Below, one piece after another: positions 10,828 to 22,057 of a stretch of DNA of 64,000 nucleotides. Within the stretch, counting starts at the first letter, position 1, and each line of letters opens with the position of its first letter. The notes below the pieces were generated by a model. It was given only the letters and a program-made list of their open reading frames with translations, searched no databases and was not told where the DNA came from. The position numbers and the translations under genes were made by a program. This stretch comes from Tupaia tana (lineage: Eukaryota > Chordata > Mammalia > Scandentia > Tupaiidae): positions 59,814,027 through 59,878,026 of the forward strand of contig JAKSZU010000008.1 in the NCBI GenBank assembly GCA_026018925.1, in the 5' to 3' direction.

Positions 10828-12379
10828 TGACTATAAATCATTGAGGGCAGTTGTTTTTTAAAAAGGAAGATATTACACCCTTTGGCTCCTAATTCTATGC
10901 CTTGTACATAGAAGGTAATAGCCAAAAAGATGTTAATTCTTCCAAACTATTGAATAGTGAGGTAATGTCTGTAATTACTTTAAGATACACACAACTTAGT
11001 TAAAGCCTGTGCAAACAGTGAAATATTTAGTGCCAGCATTCTTGAAGCCCAATGGTTAAGAATCATCCATTATAAAGGAGGAGGAAACTAGTAGAAGAAC
11101 TTATGCATTTCTGTTTTTCCACAGTTCATTGACTCCATTGTTACTGGAAATAAAGGAATGTTTAACACTTCAGGAAGTAAGAGCTATTAGAAGATTTTTG
11201 TATGAGAGAATCTACAGCATTGCTTGTTTATAACATGAAAACGTGTTGTGGAACATGTTTCCAAAAATTATGACTGCAGGCGTGCTGTTTTTTTTATTTT
11301 TATTAATTAATTAATTAATTTTTAAGCTAGCTAGTACTTTGCCAGACCTGTAATATAAATTTCTGTTTTTTCTGTGTATTGCGTTCAGGTTAGTCTTAGC
11401 CTGTCTCAAAGCTGTTTTCATTACATTACCTAAATCAGGGCATTAAAATGTTGCTATGTCCCTTGAATTGCCTGTTGAGCGTCAAAGGGTAGTAGATACC
11501 ACCATCTGTAAGCTCAGTTATTACTGTGATACTTTCGAGAGTGGGTGATTATAGTAACACGTTGTTTTCTGGCCAGTGGTTTTGTTCATAGGTAGGTACT
11601 TTTAGCTTCATTTTACTAATGTGAACTTTAAATTCTGCTTCATTGTCATCAAGAGAGCAGGGAGCAACCAGATTATGTCAAGCTCTTTGAATTACATGAT
11701 ATTTGAAAGAAAACAACAAAATTTACGTAGGGAACATTGATACTTCATTTAGTTTAATCTGCCATTTTATTTTCTTTCAGAATCATCTCTTCTTCCTGTG
11801 CCTGCATTCATATATGTATCTTTCCTTTGTGTGGCAGTTAAAGCATACAACTCACAACTTTTAGCTAATGATTATAACTACATCTGCACAGTCTTGGATA
11901 TGGTCACCAGAATCACTATAGATTCTACATGTATGTGTTCCCTCAGAGAAAGTAAATTATGAAATATAAAACTTATACTCTTTCCTTTTAGTCAGACTGT
12001 TAATATCGAGACTTCTATTTTCCTCTTTAGTCAACAAGTATTTATTAAGTTCATATAATGGGTAGAGTACTATAGTAGAATATTAAATTAATTTAAGAAA
12101 CAAAGTATATTTTTGTAAAGATTGAAAAGATTTCTTTGTAGGGAGAATAAATATTTTCACAAGTAATAACTGCAGATAATACATGCTTCCTGAATTAATG
12201 AATGATGACTATGAGATTATATTTCAAAAAATGAAATCCAGTTCAGAAAACAAATGGCAGGAAAGGTCAGAGTAAGAGTGGTTGAGTACAGGCTGGGAGA
12301 ACATGTTACATCATGCTTTCAGGGCAAAAATAATGGTTTTTAAAACTTTAACTATATTGCTTCTTTTAGTTTTTCTTTT
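10828..12379. other. Unique DNA with a short L2 relic
   Basis: About 12020-12070 (gtcaacaagtatttattaagttc) looks like an antisense L2/MIR 3' end. An (AATT)n run lies at 11301-11320. Nothing else is recognised. Confidence 0.35.
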
Positions 12380-12778
12380 TGCCATTGTATTAATTGGCTT
12401 AAACTGCATTACAAAATACAAAAGACTTTGTAGTTTAAACAACAGAAATAACTTCCTCATAGTTCTGCAGTTTGGAAGCCCAGGATCAGGGTGACAGTGT
12501 GGTCTGGTTCTGACGAGGGTTCTGTGACTGGCTTGCAGAGAGCTACCTTTCAGGTGAAAGCTCATATTCCCATTCCTCAGTGCATGCACATAGAAAGAAT
12601 AGGAGCTTTGGTCTCTTTTCCTCTTCTCATAAGAATTCTAATCCTACTGTATCAGAGCCCTACCTTTATGAGCTCATTTATCCTTAATTATTTCCATATA
12701 AACTGTATACCAAAAATTTTCATGGTGAAGATTAGGACTTTTTTGTTTTGTTTTGTTATAGGGGGCTTGTGTGCTCAC

Positions 12779-12832
<54 letters not shown>

Positions 12833-13058
12833 AATCACCCCCCAGGAAGATTGGCCATGCTTCAGTCCCTTTTCCTCCAGTTTCCTTTTGGGATTTTGTG
12901 CATGCATGCACACGCACCCAGTGTGATTTTCAAGTAGCTGGATCCAAGGCAGTTGACCATGTGGGATCCAGCTACCTTAACCTCCATTCCATCTGCTGGC
13001 CCAGGATTAGGACTTTTAACATATGCATTTCAGGAGAATGCAATTCTGTCCATAGCAA
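12380..13058 (-). mobile_element. MaLR (MST/MLT-type) LTR, split by a SINE
   Basis: Antisense LTR from about 12380 (gtattaattggcttaaactgc, attacaaaatac) through agttctgcagtttggaagcccaggatca, gacgagggttctgtgactgg and ctcataagaattctaatcc, to aacatatgcatttc..gcaattctgtccatagca at 13058. The SINE at 12743-13004 interrupts it. LTR only, with no gag or pol. Confidence 0.82.
12743..13004 (-). repeat. Family A SINE inside the MaLR LTR
   Basis: Perfect 13-bp duplication GATTAGGACTTTT at 12730-12742 and 13005-13017. The right arm has expanded to a (GA)n tract at 12783-12828. Head complement ccatctgctggccc. Confidence 0.92.
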
Positions 13059-14343
13059 ACATTAAGGAGTCTGCTCAGAGAATGGCGTTAACATAGTACG
13101 ACTTCCTTTTACGTAGCTAAGTGAGCATCTGGTTAATGCCCAAATAAGAAGCACACATAATTGCTTTGTTTGAGTTCAACTCCAGACTAGAATATCAATT
13201 TTGAATAGAGTCATAAAAGCAACGTTTGAACACTAACTCAAGCTTAATATATCAGCAGCAGCATACTGCCACAAATGGCGGGGAAAAGAAATCCCAATTT
13301 GGATTTGGCTTTGAGTTTATACTCTGAGGCCAAGTGGATGGGCAGTTGTCGGCATTACATATGTGTACTAAAATAATCCATATTTTCTATTTATCAGGCA
13401 CAAATTCCATTTCACTGGATATTTTAATTTGGTTGTTCATATTGTCATTTGTTCTGCTTGATTTTCCATTTATGATGAAATGTGGTTGCATCTCCTATTA
13501 TGAGTATAGATTTGTTGACTTTTCTCTTGTGATTCACTAAGTTTTTGCTTTATGTATTGAGGCTATGCCATTAAGTGCATACAAGTCAGTTTTTATTCCC
13601 TTATGAATTATTACTCAATCTTTAATAATTATTTCATTATTTCCTTTATTCTTAGCAATGACTTTTTAACCATAGTTTTATCTGATATAGTGTTTCTGTT
13701 GTACAGTTTCTCTATTCCTTTACCTTCTTTATGTCCTTATTTTTGGCATGTATCATAAATGTAGCACATAGGACCATTTTTAAAAATTTAAACTCAGATT
13801 CTCTGACCATTAACTGAATATTTTTTCCATTTGCTTTTATTATGATCACTGATGGAGTTTTATGTACTTCTGCTCTATTGTATCTTATACACTCTGATTC
13901 TATTTTCCTCTTTCACAAACTTTTTTTTGAAAATTTTCTAAAAATTCCTTTTTTCTCTCTACTAATTTGGAAGATACACATTTTTATTTCGAGCTTTTAG
14001 TGGTTTCTAATAAATACATATCTCAATAATTTCCACAATAGTAAAATCTGTCATTAGTTGTGTCTGTAACCTTCTTCCAAACAATATAGAGATTTTATAA
14101 TCCTTCGGTCCTTAAGGTATCTTCCTGTTTTGCTTGACTTTGGTGTTTAGTATTTTATACATTTCCAATGATTATGGCACATGTGAACTATGTATTTAGA
14201 TATACTCTGTCATCACCTGCTTATTTACCTGCAGTTCTTTTCACTGTTGCTTCTTGAATCCCACTTATTTAATTTCTTACTCATGAAATAAATTACTATT
14301 CCACTCTGTGATATTCTTATAATAGTAAACTCTCAGCACTTTT

Positions 14344-14609
14344 TTTTTTTTTTTTTTTGAGAGGTTTTTGCTATAGGGCGCGTGCGCTCGCCAGACAGAC
14401 AGAGAGAGACAGAGAGATAGAAAGCAGGAAATCACCCCCCAGGGGGGATGGCCACGCCGCAATCCCTTCTCCTCCATTCTCCTCTCGGGATCTTGGGCAC
14501 GCACGCACACGCGCCCGGCGTGAGTTTAAGCCGCCGGGTCCGGGACTCGAACCGCGGTCGACTACGTGGGAGTCCAGCGACATAGCCATTACGCTAACTG
14601 CTGGTCCCC
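14344..14609 (-). repeat. Young, near-intact family A SINE
   Basis: Perfect 16-bp duplication AACTCTCAGCACTTTT at 14328-14343 and 14610-14625. Nearly all CpGs are kept, including GCGCGTGCGCTCGCC and CACGCGCCCGGCG. Both pol III boxes are intact. This is a good reference copy for the family. Confidence 0.95.
14543..14596 (-). promoter_or_regulatory. Internal pol III promoter of the SINE
   Basis: On the minus strand, A box TAGCGTAATGG (complement of 14586-14596) and B box GGTTCGAGTCC (complement of 14543-14553), which matches the eukaryotic B-box consensus exactly. Spacing is tRNA-like. Whether it is transcribed cannot be told from sequence. Confidence 0.75.
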
Positions 14610-15064
14610 AACTCTCAGCACTTTTAAGCCTCCCACATTACTTTATTTGGCCTTCATTCACAGTCGTGTAATAAGATGGCTATCACAGTTTACCTTGATA
14701 GTTAACTTCTCACAGATCTTTGAAGATATCATTCCATTATTTTCTGACATTTTTTGCCTGCTATTGAAAAGATGGTCAAAACAGTGGTAATTTTTTCTAG
14801 GTCACCTGTATTTTCTCTTTGGTTATTTTTAATTTTTTTTATTTTGATGTTCTGTAGTTAGAAATGATTTATATAGTTGTATCTTTATTACTTTCTTCTA
14901 AGATTTATGTTTTTCAAATGCAACGATTTATTTTACCAATAAATTACAGAAAAAATAGCCATTATATCCTCAAACATTTTTATTCCTCTGTTCTTTTTAT
15001 TCTCTTCTCCTAGAACTCATGTTAGAGATATGAACTATACATTCTGTCCTCCATATATCTTTAT

Positions 15065-15335
15065 ACATTTTTTCAAATTTTGCCAGAGGGCATATGTACT
15101 TGCTGGAGACAGACAAACAGAGAAGGTAAGAAAGCAAGCCACGCCCACCCCTTTGAGGCAGGGTCAGGCCACTATCCATTCTCCTCCTTTTCTCTTTCCT
15201 TTCAGGATTTTGAGTATGCATGCACTCACACAGTGTGTTTCCCAGGCTGCTGGGTCTGGGTCTTGAGCCACACGGAAGGCCATGTGGGATTCAGCAGCCT
15301 TAATTTCCAGCTCATGAGATGGCACCCCCCCCCCA
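15065..15335 (-). repeat. Old family A SINE
   Basis: Diverged minus copy: ttgccagagggcatatgtac, gcatgcactcacacagtgtg, gctgctgggtctgggtcttgagcc and ccatgtgggattcagcagcc. It lies inside the older HAL1/L1 block. Confidence 0.7.
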
Positions 15336-15534
15336 TTATTTCTTACTAGTTTCTCATAGGTTAATTTTCCTTTGAAATCATAATTTAAATCTACTTCTAG
15401 AAATTCTGTTTTTAAATCTGATTTTTGTTTTCATACCGATTTGTTTTATTCTTATGGACTTTTAGTTACTTCTAAATGAAACTAGTTATTTTAAATACTC
15501 CTTTATTGTGTTTCTTCCCCACTAATTATAATTA

Positions 15535-15680
15535 GTTTCCTTAACTGTAAAGAAGATAATTTTACCAGGTCATTGAGTTATTGTGGGCACATAATATATA
15601 AATACAGGAAATGTCTTTAAAATAGTGTCTGGTACATCATGATCCCTCGGTAAATATTTACTATTTGAATTATTATTATC
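15535..15680 (+). repeat. MIR 3' half
   Basis: Matches the MIR order: ccttaactgtaaagaagataat, accaggtcattgagttattgtggg, aaatagtgtctggtaca, tcggtaaatatttactattt. It ends in an ATTATTATT tail. Confidence 0.65.
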
Positions 15681-15702
15681 AACAGAGATCATGAGAATCT
15701 AT

Positions 15703-16235
15703 TCTTTTTTTTTTTTTTTGCTTCTAATGGTATCTTTTTCCCTATCTCATTTTTTAATTTCTTTCCTTTTTTATTTAAATTTATTTATTTACATTCATTT
15801 ACTATACATCATTATAGCATACAAAATGAGATTTTTCCATTCAGAACACACTATATATTGGCTCAATCTAGCACATCAACATACGTGTTATCGTCAACAA
15901 ATAATTTTCCATTTCTTGTTTCCTGTATATTTTGCTTTTTTTCACCATCCTTGATTCCCTATCTCTCACCCTCTGCCATCTCCCACCCTTCTACCACACT
16001 GTCTCTGGTATCCATGGTTGCTTTCCATGCCTTTCCCCCCCAACACACATTTTATTGATTCATTAAAGATCTTAATTAATCTAAATATATTCAGTAGCAA
16101 GCACAGCTGATATATACATATCCATGAACATAAGTCTGACTTTAGGCATATACCTCACTGAGTAGAATGAACATACTATAAAGTAGCACCTAGCTGGAAC
16201 TATATAGCTTACTGCAGTCATAAAATAGGTATTTT
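15703..16235 (-). mobile_element. L1 3' UTR fragment
   Basis: Antisense, with a T17 run at 15703-15719 marking the A tail. The block accacactgtctctggtatccatgg ... cccaacacacattttattgat is shared with the 3' ends at 16290-16620 and 34340-34640, so it belongs to the local L1 lineage. Little or no ORF2 remains. Confidence 0.6.
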
Positions 16236-16420
16236 AATGCTTTTTTTTATTTTAAGAAAAACAGTTTTTGTGGGTTTTTTTCCTTGAAACTTTTTAAAAT
16301 TAATTAATTTACATTCATTCCCTAAGTATCAAAATGTGATTTCACATCCAGAATATACTGCATAGTGGCTAAATCATGTATGTTATCATCAATAACTTTC
16401 CATTTCTAGTTTCATATATA

Positions 16421-16456
16421 TATATATGTACATATATATATGAATATATATAAAAA
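16421..16456. repeat. TA-rich microsatellite
   Basis: Alternating atatat with gtacat interruptions, inside the L1-type 3' UTR. Confidence 0.8.
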
Positions 16457-16627
16457 CCTCTATTTCTGACCCTCTGCCCTTTCCCACCCTCTTCTCATGC
16501 TATCTCTGGTGTCTACAGTTGTCTTCCATTCCTTTCTCCCCCACATTTTATTGATCACACAATTTCTTAAATAATCTAACTACTTTCAATAGCAAGTTCA
16601 GCTGGTAATTTCAAGAAAAGCAGTTTT

Positions 16628-16919
16628 GGGATCAGCAGTTAGCGTAATGGCTATGTCACTGGACTCCCACGTACTTGACCGCGGTTCAAGTCCCGGACCC
16701 GGCTGCTTAAACTCACGCAGGGCGCGTGTGCATGCGTGCCCAAGATCCCACGAGGAGAATGGAGGAGAAGGGATTGGGGTGTGGCCATGCCTCCAGACGG
16801 GTGATTTCTCGCTTTCTATCTCTCTATCTCTGTCTATCTGGCGAGCGCACGAGCCCTATAGCAAAAACCTCTCCAAAAAAAAAAAAAAAAGGAAAAGAAA
16901 AATAAAAAAAAAGAAAGAA
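16628..16919 (+). repeat. Family A SINE inside the HAL1-like 3' UTR
   Basis: Head GGGATCAGCAGTTAGCGTAATGG, left arm GGGCGCGTGTGCATGCGTGCC, and a long A-rich tail to 16919. Duplication AAAGCAGTTTT on the left (to 16627) and AAAGGCAGTTTT on the right (from 16918), with one mismatch. Confidence 0.92.
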
Positions 16920-17270
16920 AGGCAGTTTTAACTATAATAAATCAAGTCAAAGAAATGCTAAGGAACTTTTCTAAAAATTTAAAGCCAGGAAACTGGTTAA
17001 GATTCTGTTCAAATAGGTACATGAACCTGTAAACAGCTCAAAACAGGACAAAAAACAGACAACAAAGCCTAGAAGAAAATCAGCAATATTTTTGTGAAAA
17101 GTCTGAAAATGCTATTTCACCAGTTTAGTCTCATGTACTTAATCTATCTTCTATTGTGAGTCAATCTTACTGATTGAATTCTGGGATATAATATTCAGAT
17201 CCAGACTTGTCCCTGTAATTAAGTTGGCCATTTTCTGAGTTTTTGAACTCTTATTTCTGTGTGTCTGTAT

Positions 17271-18151
17271 TTAATTTTCCTGATATAGCACTCCCTTGAG
17301 AACTTCTTGGAGATCTGGTCTAGTGCTGGTAAATTCTTTCAGGTTTTGTTTATCTGAGAATGTTCTTGTCTTTTCTTCTCAGATGAAGGATAGTCTTGCC
17401 GGGTACAGTATTCTTGTTTGAAATTGCTTTTCCCTTAACAGTTTAAATATATTTTCCCATTCTTTCCTCGCTCCCATTGTTTCCAGTGAGAGGTCTGCTA
17501 TTAGCCTGATGGGATGTCCATTGTAGGTAACTTGATGTTTTTCTCTTGTCAATCTTAGTATCTTGTCCTTGTCTGTGGTTTTGGTCAATCTGTGTCTTGG
17601 AGAAGATCTTCTTGGGTTTATTCTATTTGGGGTCCTTTGTATTTCTTGGGACTGGATCTTTGAGTGCCTCTCTAGGTTTGGGAAGTTTTCTTGTAGGAGT
17701 TCACGGAATAGATTATTAATTCCCTTATGAGTCTCTTTGCCTTCTAGGATACCAATTATGTGGATGTTTGGACATTTGATGGTATCTAGTATTTCTTGTA
17801 TATTATTTTCATTTTGGGGGCAATTTTCTCAGTCTTCGTGGTGGATTTTTCCTAAGTCAGCAATTTTTTCTCCTACGTCTGAGATTCTATTTTCTGTATG
17901 ATCTAGTCTGCTTTTAATACTTCCAGCAGAGATTTTGACTTCTGTATTATAGCCTTCATCTCTAACAGGTCCATTTGATTCTTTTTTAAAGTGTGTAATT
18001 GCTCTTTTAAATCTTGCAAGAATTTCCTCACCTCCCGGAATTCATCATCTCCTTTCTCCTTTCTCTTCTGCAGTTCATTGTCTCTCTTCTCTTCCACCTC
18101 TGTTAGCTTTGTCATTATGAATATTCTAAATTCTTTATCAGACATTTCCAT
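17271..18151 (-). pseudogene. LINE ORF1 (L1/HAL1 RNA-binding protein), broken
   Basis: About 293 codons from an ATG at 18151 to a TAA at 17273-17271. The N-terminal third (18151-17903) is highly charged and Lys/Glu-rich, fitting the coiled coil of ORF1p. The C-terminal part (17588 onward) carries the conserved pattern HPIRLIADLSLET, GARKEW, and TRILYPARLSF, followed after a stop by FSDKQNLKEF and TRPDLQEVLKGVL, as in the L1 ORF1p C-terminal domain. Lesions: a stop at 17905-17903, a frame change before 17588, and a TGA at 17381-17379. It therefore cannot make a full protein. In intact elements ORF1p coats the element RNA for retrotransposition. Confidence 0.8.
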
Positions 18152-18641
18152 GATTTACATTGAACTGTCTGTGGATGAAGAGGAGCTATTCTTTTCCCTT
18201 GGAAAAGAGGCATTTTCTTGCTTTCCTATATTTCTTGAGGCCCTGCAGTGATTCGTAGTCATCTGATGGATGGTGTTTTTCTTCCTAAAGGTGAAGTTCA
18301 ATCTGAGCAGTCAGGAGCATACAGAAAGAGGTGATCTGGGATCTCTTCGTTGTTCCGTTTTGATCCCTTTGCACAGCAGATTCAGTAGACATTGAAAAAT
18401 ATGTTAACCCTAATACTACTTGGATGTTTGGCTATAGTTCCCTTGGATCCATGTAGAAACACAGTGAATGGAGGATGAAGAGCAGAGAGATGAGATAAAA
18501 GAAAAAGAAAAGAAAAACAGAAAAAAACAACAACCAAGAAACAGAAAAAAAGAAAAAAAATTTTAAACAACTAAAAAAATTATTTTTTAAAAAAAGCAAA
18601 AATATAGAAAACCACGTGGCACACAAGAGAAATCACTAATT

Positions 18642-18920
18642 CTTTTTTTTTTTTTTTTTTTTTTTTTTTTCGGAGAGGTTTTTGTTATAGGGTGCATGTG
18701 CTCGCCAGAAAGACAGAGACAGACAGAAAGCAAGAAATCACCCCCCCCCCCCAGGGGAGATGGCCATGCCACAATTCCTTCTCCTCCATTCTCCTCTCGG
18801 GATCTTGGGCACGCAAGCACATGCGCCAAGCATAAGTTTTAAGCCACCGGATCCAGGACACGAACCGCAGTTGACTACGTGGGAGTCCAGCAACATAACC
18901 ATTATGCTAACTGCTGGTCC
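18642..18920 (-). repeat. Family A SINE in the 5' part of the HAL1-like element
   Basis: A T27 tail complement, GGAGAGGTTTTTGTTATAGGG, a C14 run at the normally C6 centre, and head complement ATTATGCTAACTGCTGGTCCC. Moderately young. No clear target-site duplication. Confidence 0.9.
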
Positions 18921-19090
18921 CAAACAAGCTTCCTTGAAAACTTCATTTATCGGCAGGTCTACCCCAGAAAAGGCCTACATTCATGAAGGGACATCAGTTC
19001 CGACTCTTCCCTTTATGTGGTGTAACCAAGTATGGAGTCCAACAGCAAACCTCCAGGCAGGAGGCATCATCAGTCTAGGGGTTACTGCTT

Positions 19091-19965
19091 AGATTTTGTT
19101 TGTTTTGGGCTTTGTTTTGTTTTTTTGAAGAATAAGAACTAAAATGTCAGGTGTGCTTTTCTGTTGGATTGCCATTGTAATTGCCTGGTGATGGAGTGCA
19201 AACGTGAATGATATAAGTTAAAGGACTGAAGCAGTAGTCCCAACAAAGATGAGAACATGAAACAAGGTAAGGAAGGCAGAGACGAGAAGAGGCAAGAGCA
19301 GCTAGAGACCATAACAGAACCATCAGGACTTCATTACAGATTTTAAGAATAAACACAAGAGATAAGAATACTGAGTATGAAAATGTGGAGTATCAAGAGA
19401 AAAAGATGCTGTAGAACGCCGATATTAATGGACGGATCAGGGTAAGAGGATCTAGCCACGGAGACTGAAAAGGGACTGTCAGAATGACAAGAGGAAAACC
19501 AAGAGAGGAAGTGATTTAAGCTTCTTTTTGTAAAAATTTAAGGCATTACTGTTGAATTATGACTTATGCTGACCATCTATTTGGCTAAGCATGGCCTGAT
19601 TTAGATACTGGAGCAAGTTCAATAGCACACATATCCATCACCTGAGCTTTGGATGATTCACACAAAAAGCTGACCAGGGAATGTGGAAAAAGAGACATCC
19701 TTTTTTTTTAAGCTTTTCATAAATAGATCTTTGTGATTGTCAGTTTTCCCTCTGCCTGATTCATAATCCTACTTCTAGAATTGAGAAAGAGATAATCTTC
19801 CAAGAAGTCACTTGAAGTTCATAGAATGGGTCCTACTCCTCAGTAAGCATCTTACTAGATGTCTTGTCGTAATATTTTAGTGCTGCTACTTGAGACATGA
19901 TGCATAACTTTTTGGAATATATGTATAATGAATGATCTTTGAACTCATCTTACAAAATGTTCTCG
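19091..19965. other. Unique DNA
   Basis: The purine-rich stretch 19250-19510 is unassigned. No open frame of note and no recognised repeat. Confidence 0.3.
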
Positions 19966-19975
19966 AAAGAAGTTG

Positions 19976-20210
19976 CCTCAGGCTAGCTCAGTGAGATAAC
20001 AGTAACACACTGCTCAAGTGATGCTGGATCCATGTGAAAAATAACAAATCTAGCTCCCTGATGAATCTGTGCATGCCATGTTTACATGGCAGAGACTCCT
20101 GGCTTGGAAGGTGGTGGAGGAACTGTGGCATGGTGCTCTGGTGAGGATGCTCACCTTTTTCTTTCTGTCTTTCCCTGCCTCTTACTATCAATCAATAAAT
20201 AAAATTTAAA
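19976..20210 (+). repeat. Family B SINE, copy 1
   Basis: Starts near GGCTAGCTCAGTGAGATAAC and contains ctgatgaatctgtgcatgcc and gaggatgctcacc. It ends with a CT-rich tract and (A/T) tail tcaataaataaaat. The repeat AAAGAAGTT flanks it at about 19967 and 20211. Confidence 0.6.
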
Positions 20211-20237
20211 AAAAGAAGTTTCTTTATCTGTGTGTAT

Positions 20238-20240
<3 letters not shown>

Positions 20241-20279
<39 letters not shown>
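20241..20279. repeat. (TG)n microsatellite
   Basis: About 19 uninterrupted TG units directly before the SINE at 20292. Confidence 0.95.
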
Positions 20280-20280
<1 letters not shown>

Positions 20281-20291
20281 TGGTCATGTGT

Positions 20292-20537
20292 GTTTAATTT
20301 GCTATAGGGTATGTATGCTCCCAGGGGGCGGGGGAAGAGAATAAAGAAGCACTGCCCAAGGGGAATGGCCACACCACAATCCCCTCTCGTTCATGCTCCT
20401 CTCGGGATTTCTGGCACACATGCACACACATCAGGCATGATTTTGAAGCCACTGTTTAGGACTTAAGTTGCACATTCGAATCCCACCTTTGGCCGTGTGG
20501 GATCTAGCCACCTTAATCACCATGCCACCAACTGGCC
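20292..20537 (-). repeat. Old family A SINE
   Basis: Landmarks ttgctatagggtatgtatgct, ccacaccacaatcccctctcg, gccgtgtgggatctagcc and caccatgccaccaactggcc. Imperfect flanking repeat CATGTGT (20285 and 20538). Confidence 0.78.
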
Positions 20538-20983
20538 CATGTGTTTGTCTTAATTGATTGAATTTAACTTAACAAAGGAGCAAAGACATTTTTTTCTTCT
20601 ATACCTTTGGAGAGTTGAAATTATTTTGTTCTTATATTGTTCCTAATAACTGTTCTTGGCAGCTATTCTTCTAGCTATGCTTGTATTTTGATAAGTAGGG
20701 AAAGGATATTCATCTATTAACTCAAGTCAGGATCTTTTGTTCTCAGTGCCAAACTGTATAGGAAAAAAAAATTGAAATTTATCATATAAAAGATCATATA
20801 ATGAATAATTTTTTAGCTGAATCAAATACATTCATAGCAGTGTAAACAAATTTCAGTTTTGGAGTAGTAACACATAAAGACAAAACTCACAAGAAACTGA
20901 TGTATATAACAAGATGCTAGTTCATTTATTTGCAATAAGAAATATGTGTGTCAGATGGCCCAGAGATTCATACTAGTCTTCCC

Positions 20984-21044
<61 letters not shown>

Positions 21045-21270
21045 TATACACAAACATATATACATACATATGTGTGTATGTATAATGTGTATATATATGT
21101 TTATATATGTTTTATATATATATATATATAAAACATACTTTTTTATCTGTAAGCAAAGATTGTAGGAAGTCAGATTATCAGAAGGATGCTTGCTTAGCAA
21201 GGTTGTAATATAAATTAGAGGTCTAGTTACACAAATGTACTAATATTTAATTACAGAAGTTTTTTTTTTG
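20538..21270. other. Unique DNA with a TA/CA tract
   Basis: Unique until the microsatellite block at 20985-21131, then unique again. No gene recognised. Confidence 0.35.
20985..21131. repeat. Compound (TA)n(CA)n microsatellite
   Basis: (TA)18 at 20985-21021, (CA)12 to 21045, then interrupted TA/TG repeats that can fold back. Confidence 0.9.
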
Positions 21271-21463
21271 TCTTTTTAGATATTTTTTTTAATAATTATT
21301 TATTTTATTTATTTATTCATTTATTTTTTAGTTTGACCAGAGAGAGACAGAGGGTGAGAGTGAGAGAGAGAGGAAATGAGAAAGCAAGCCACCAGATTCA
21401 GGGCTTGAACCCTGGTTGGCCATGTGGGAGTGTCCAGCGCCTTAACCACCTCACCACATGCTT
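21271..21463 (-). repeat. Family A SINE, short form
   Basis: The tail is an (ATTT)n stretch; then tttgaccagagagagacagagg, gagaaagcaagccaccag, and the head complement. It goes directly from GCTTGCTTTCTC to the head, with no GC arm or C6/G6 centre. Confidence 0.8.
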
Positions 21464-21705
21464 TAGATTTTTGACATGGGGTGTGTGCACACACAGGAGC
21501 GAGACAGAGAGAGAGAGGAAAAGAGAGAAATCACTTCTGGGGGGGGATGGTCATGCACAATCCCTTCTCCTCCATTATTCTCCTGGGATTTCGGGCATAT
21601 ATGCACATGCACCTGGGTTATTTTCAAGCCTCTGGGCTGAAACTCAAATTGTGGAGTAGGCGGTATGGGATTCAGCATCTTTACCACCACATCACCTACT
21701 GATCC
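21464..21705 (-). repeat. Old family A SINE (long form)
   Basis: It abuts the short-form copy head to tail in the same orientation. Landmarks: ggggtgtgtgcacacacagg, ttctggggggggatgg, ccttctcctccatta and ccacatcacctactgatcc. Confidence 0.78.
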
Positions 21706-21889
21706 TGCATAAGTTTTTGAGAGTTTGTTTAAATAGCTTTATAATTAGTGTATACGCTGAAGTTTGATAAAGTACTCACAATGACTTTCTAGGTACCCTT
21801 CTCTTTTCTTGTATTTCGATAGCTGATTAACTCACCTTCAAAGTTAATTTTTTAAAAAAATAGACAATATGTTATATTATATATTTAAG

Positions 21890-21955
21890 TTTTCATTTAC
21901 TGTGGGTCTTCCACTAGAATGCAAGGTCCATGGTTCTGTAGAACAAGGAACAGTA
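21890..21955 (+). repeat. L2 fragment
   Basis: cttccactagaatgcaaggtccatggttctg follows the L2 3'-end pattern (cactagaatgtaagctccatgag). Confidence 0.5.
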
Positions 21956-22057
21956 AATCTTTTTTTAAAAAAGGCTACTTGGTGTATATAAACTCTGCTG
22001 TTATGAAAAGCAATCCATTTGTAATTGATGTGTTCTGATAAATCTTTGTTGTCTCTT

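Larger units (their letters stand above)
13400..15500 (-). mobile_element. Old HAL1/L1 ORF1-region relic
   Basis: The plus strand resembles the antisense of mammalian HAL1: ttttatctgatatagtgtttctg (about 13678), ttgaagatatcattccattattttctgac (about 14718), then attatatcctcaaacatttttattcctctg (about 14960). The reading frame is destroyed. SINEs at 14344 and 15065 interrupt it. Assignment is by remembered motif order and the edges are approximate. Confidence 0.5.
16240..19090 (-). mobile_element. HAL1-like ORF1-only LINE
   Basis: Minus orientation: 5' region (about 18152-19090), ORF1 (18151-17271), then a spacer and a 3' UTR (about 16290-16620) homologous to the local L1 3' UTR, with the T-rich tail complement at 16241-16285. 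No ORF2 endonuclease or reverse-transcriptase sequence is seen between ORF1 and the 3' UTR. SINEs at 16628 and 18642 interrupt it. Alternative: an L1 with an internal deletion. Confidence 0.55.

Noticed and set aside
14543-14596. A true tRNA gene
   Set aside because: A and B boxes are present, but the acceptor stem does not close and the unit continues into the SINE body with a duplication outside.
17379-18151. A functional ORF1 gene
   Set aside because: Stops at 17905-17903 and 17381-17379 plus a frame change mean it is a broken LINE ORF1.
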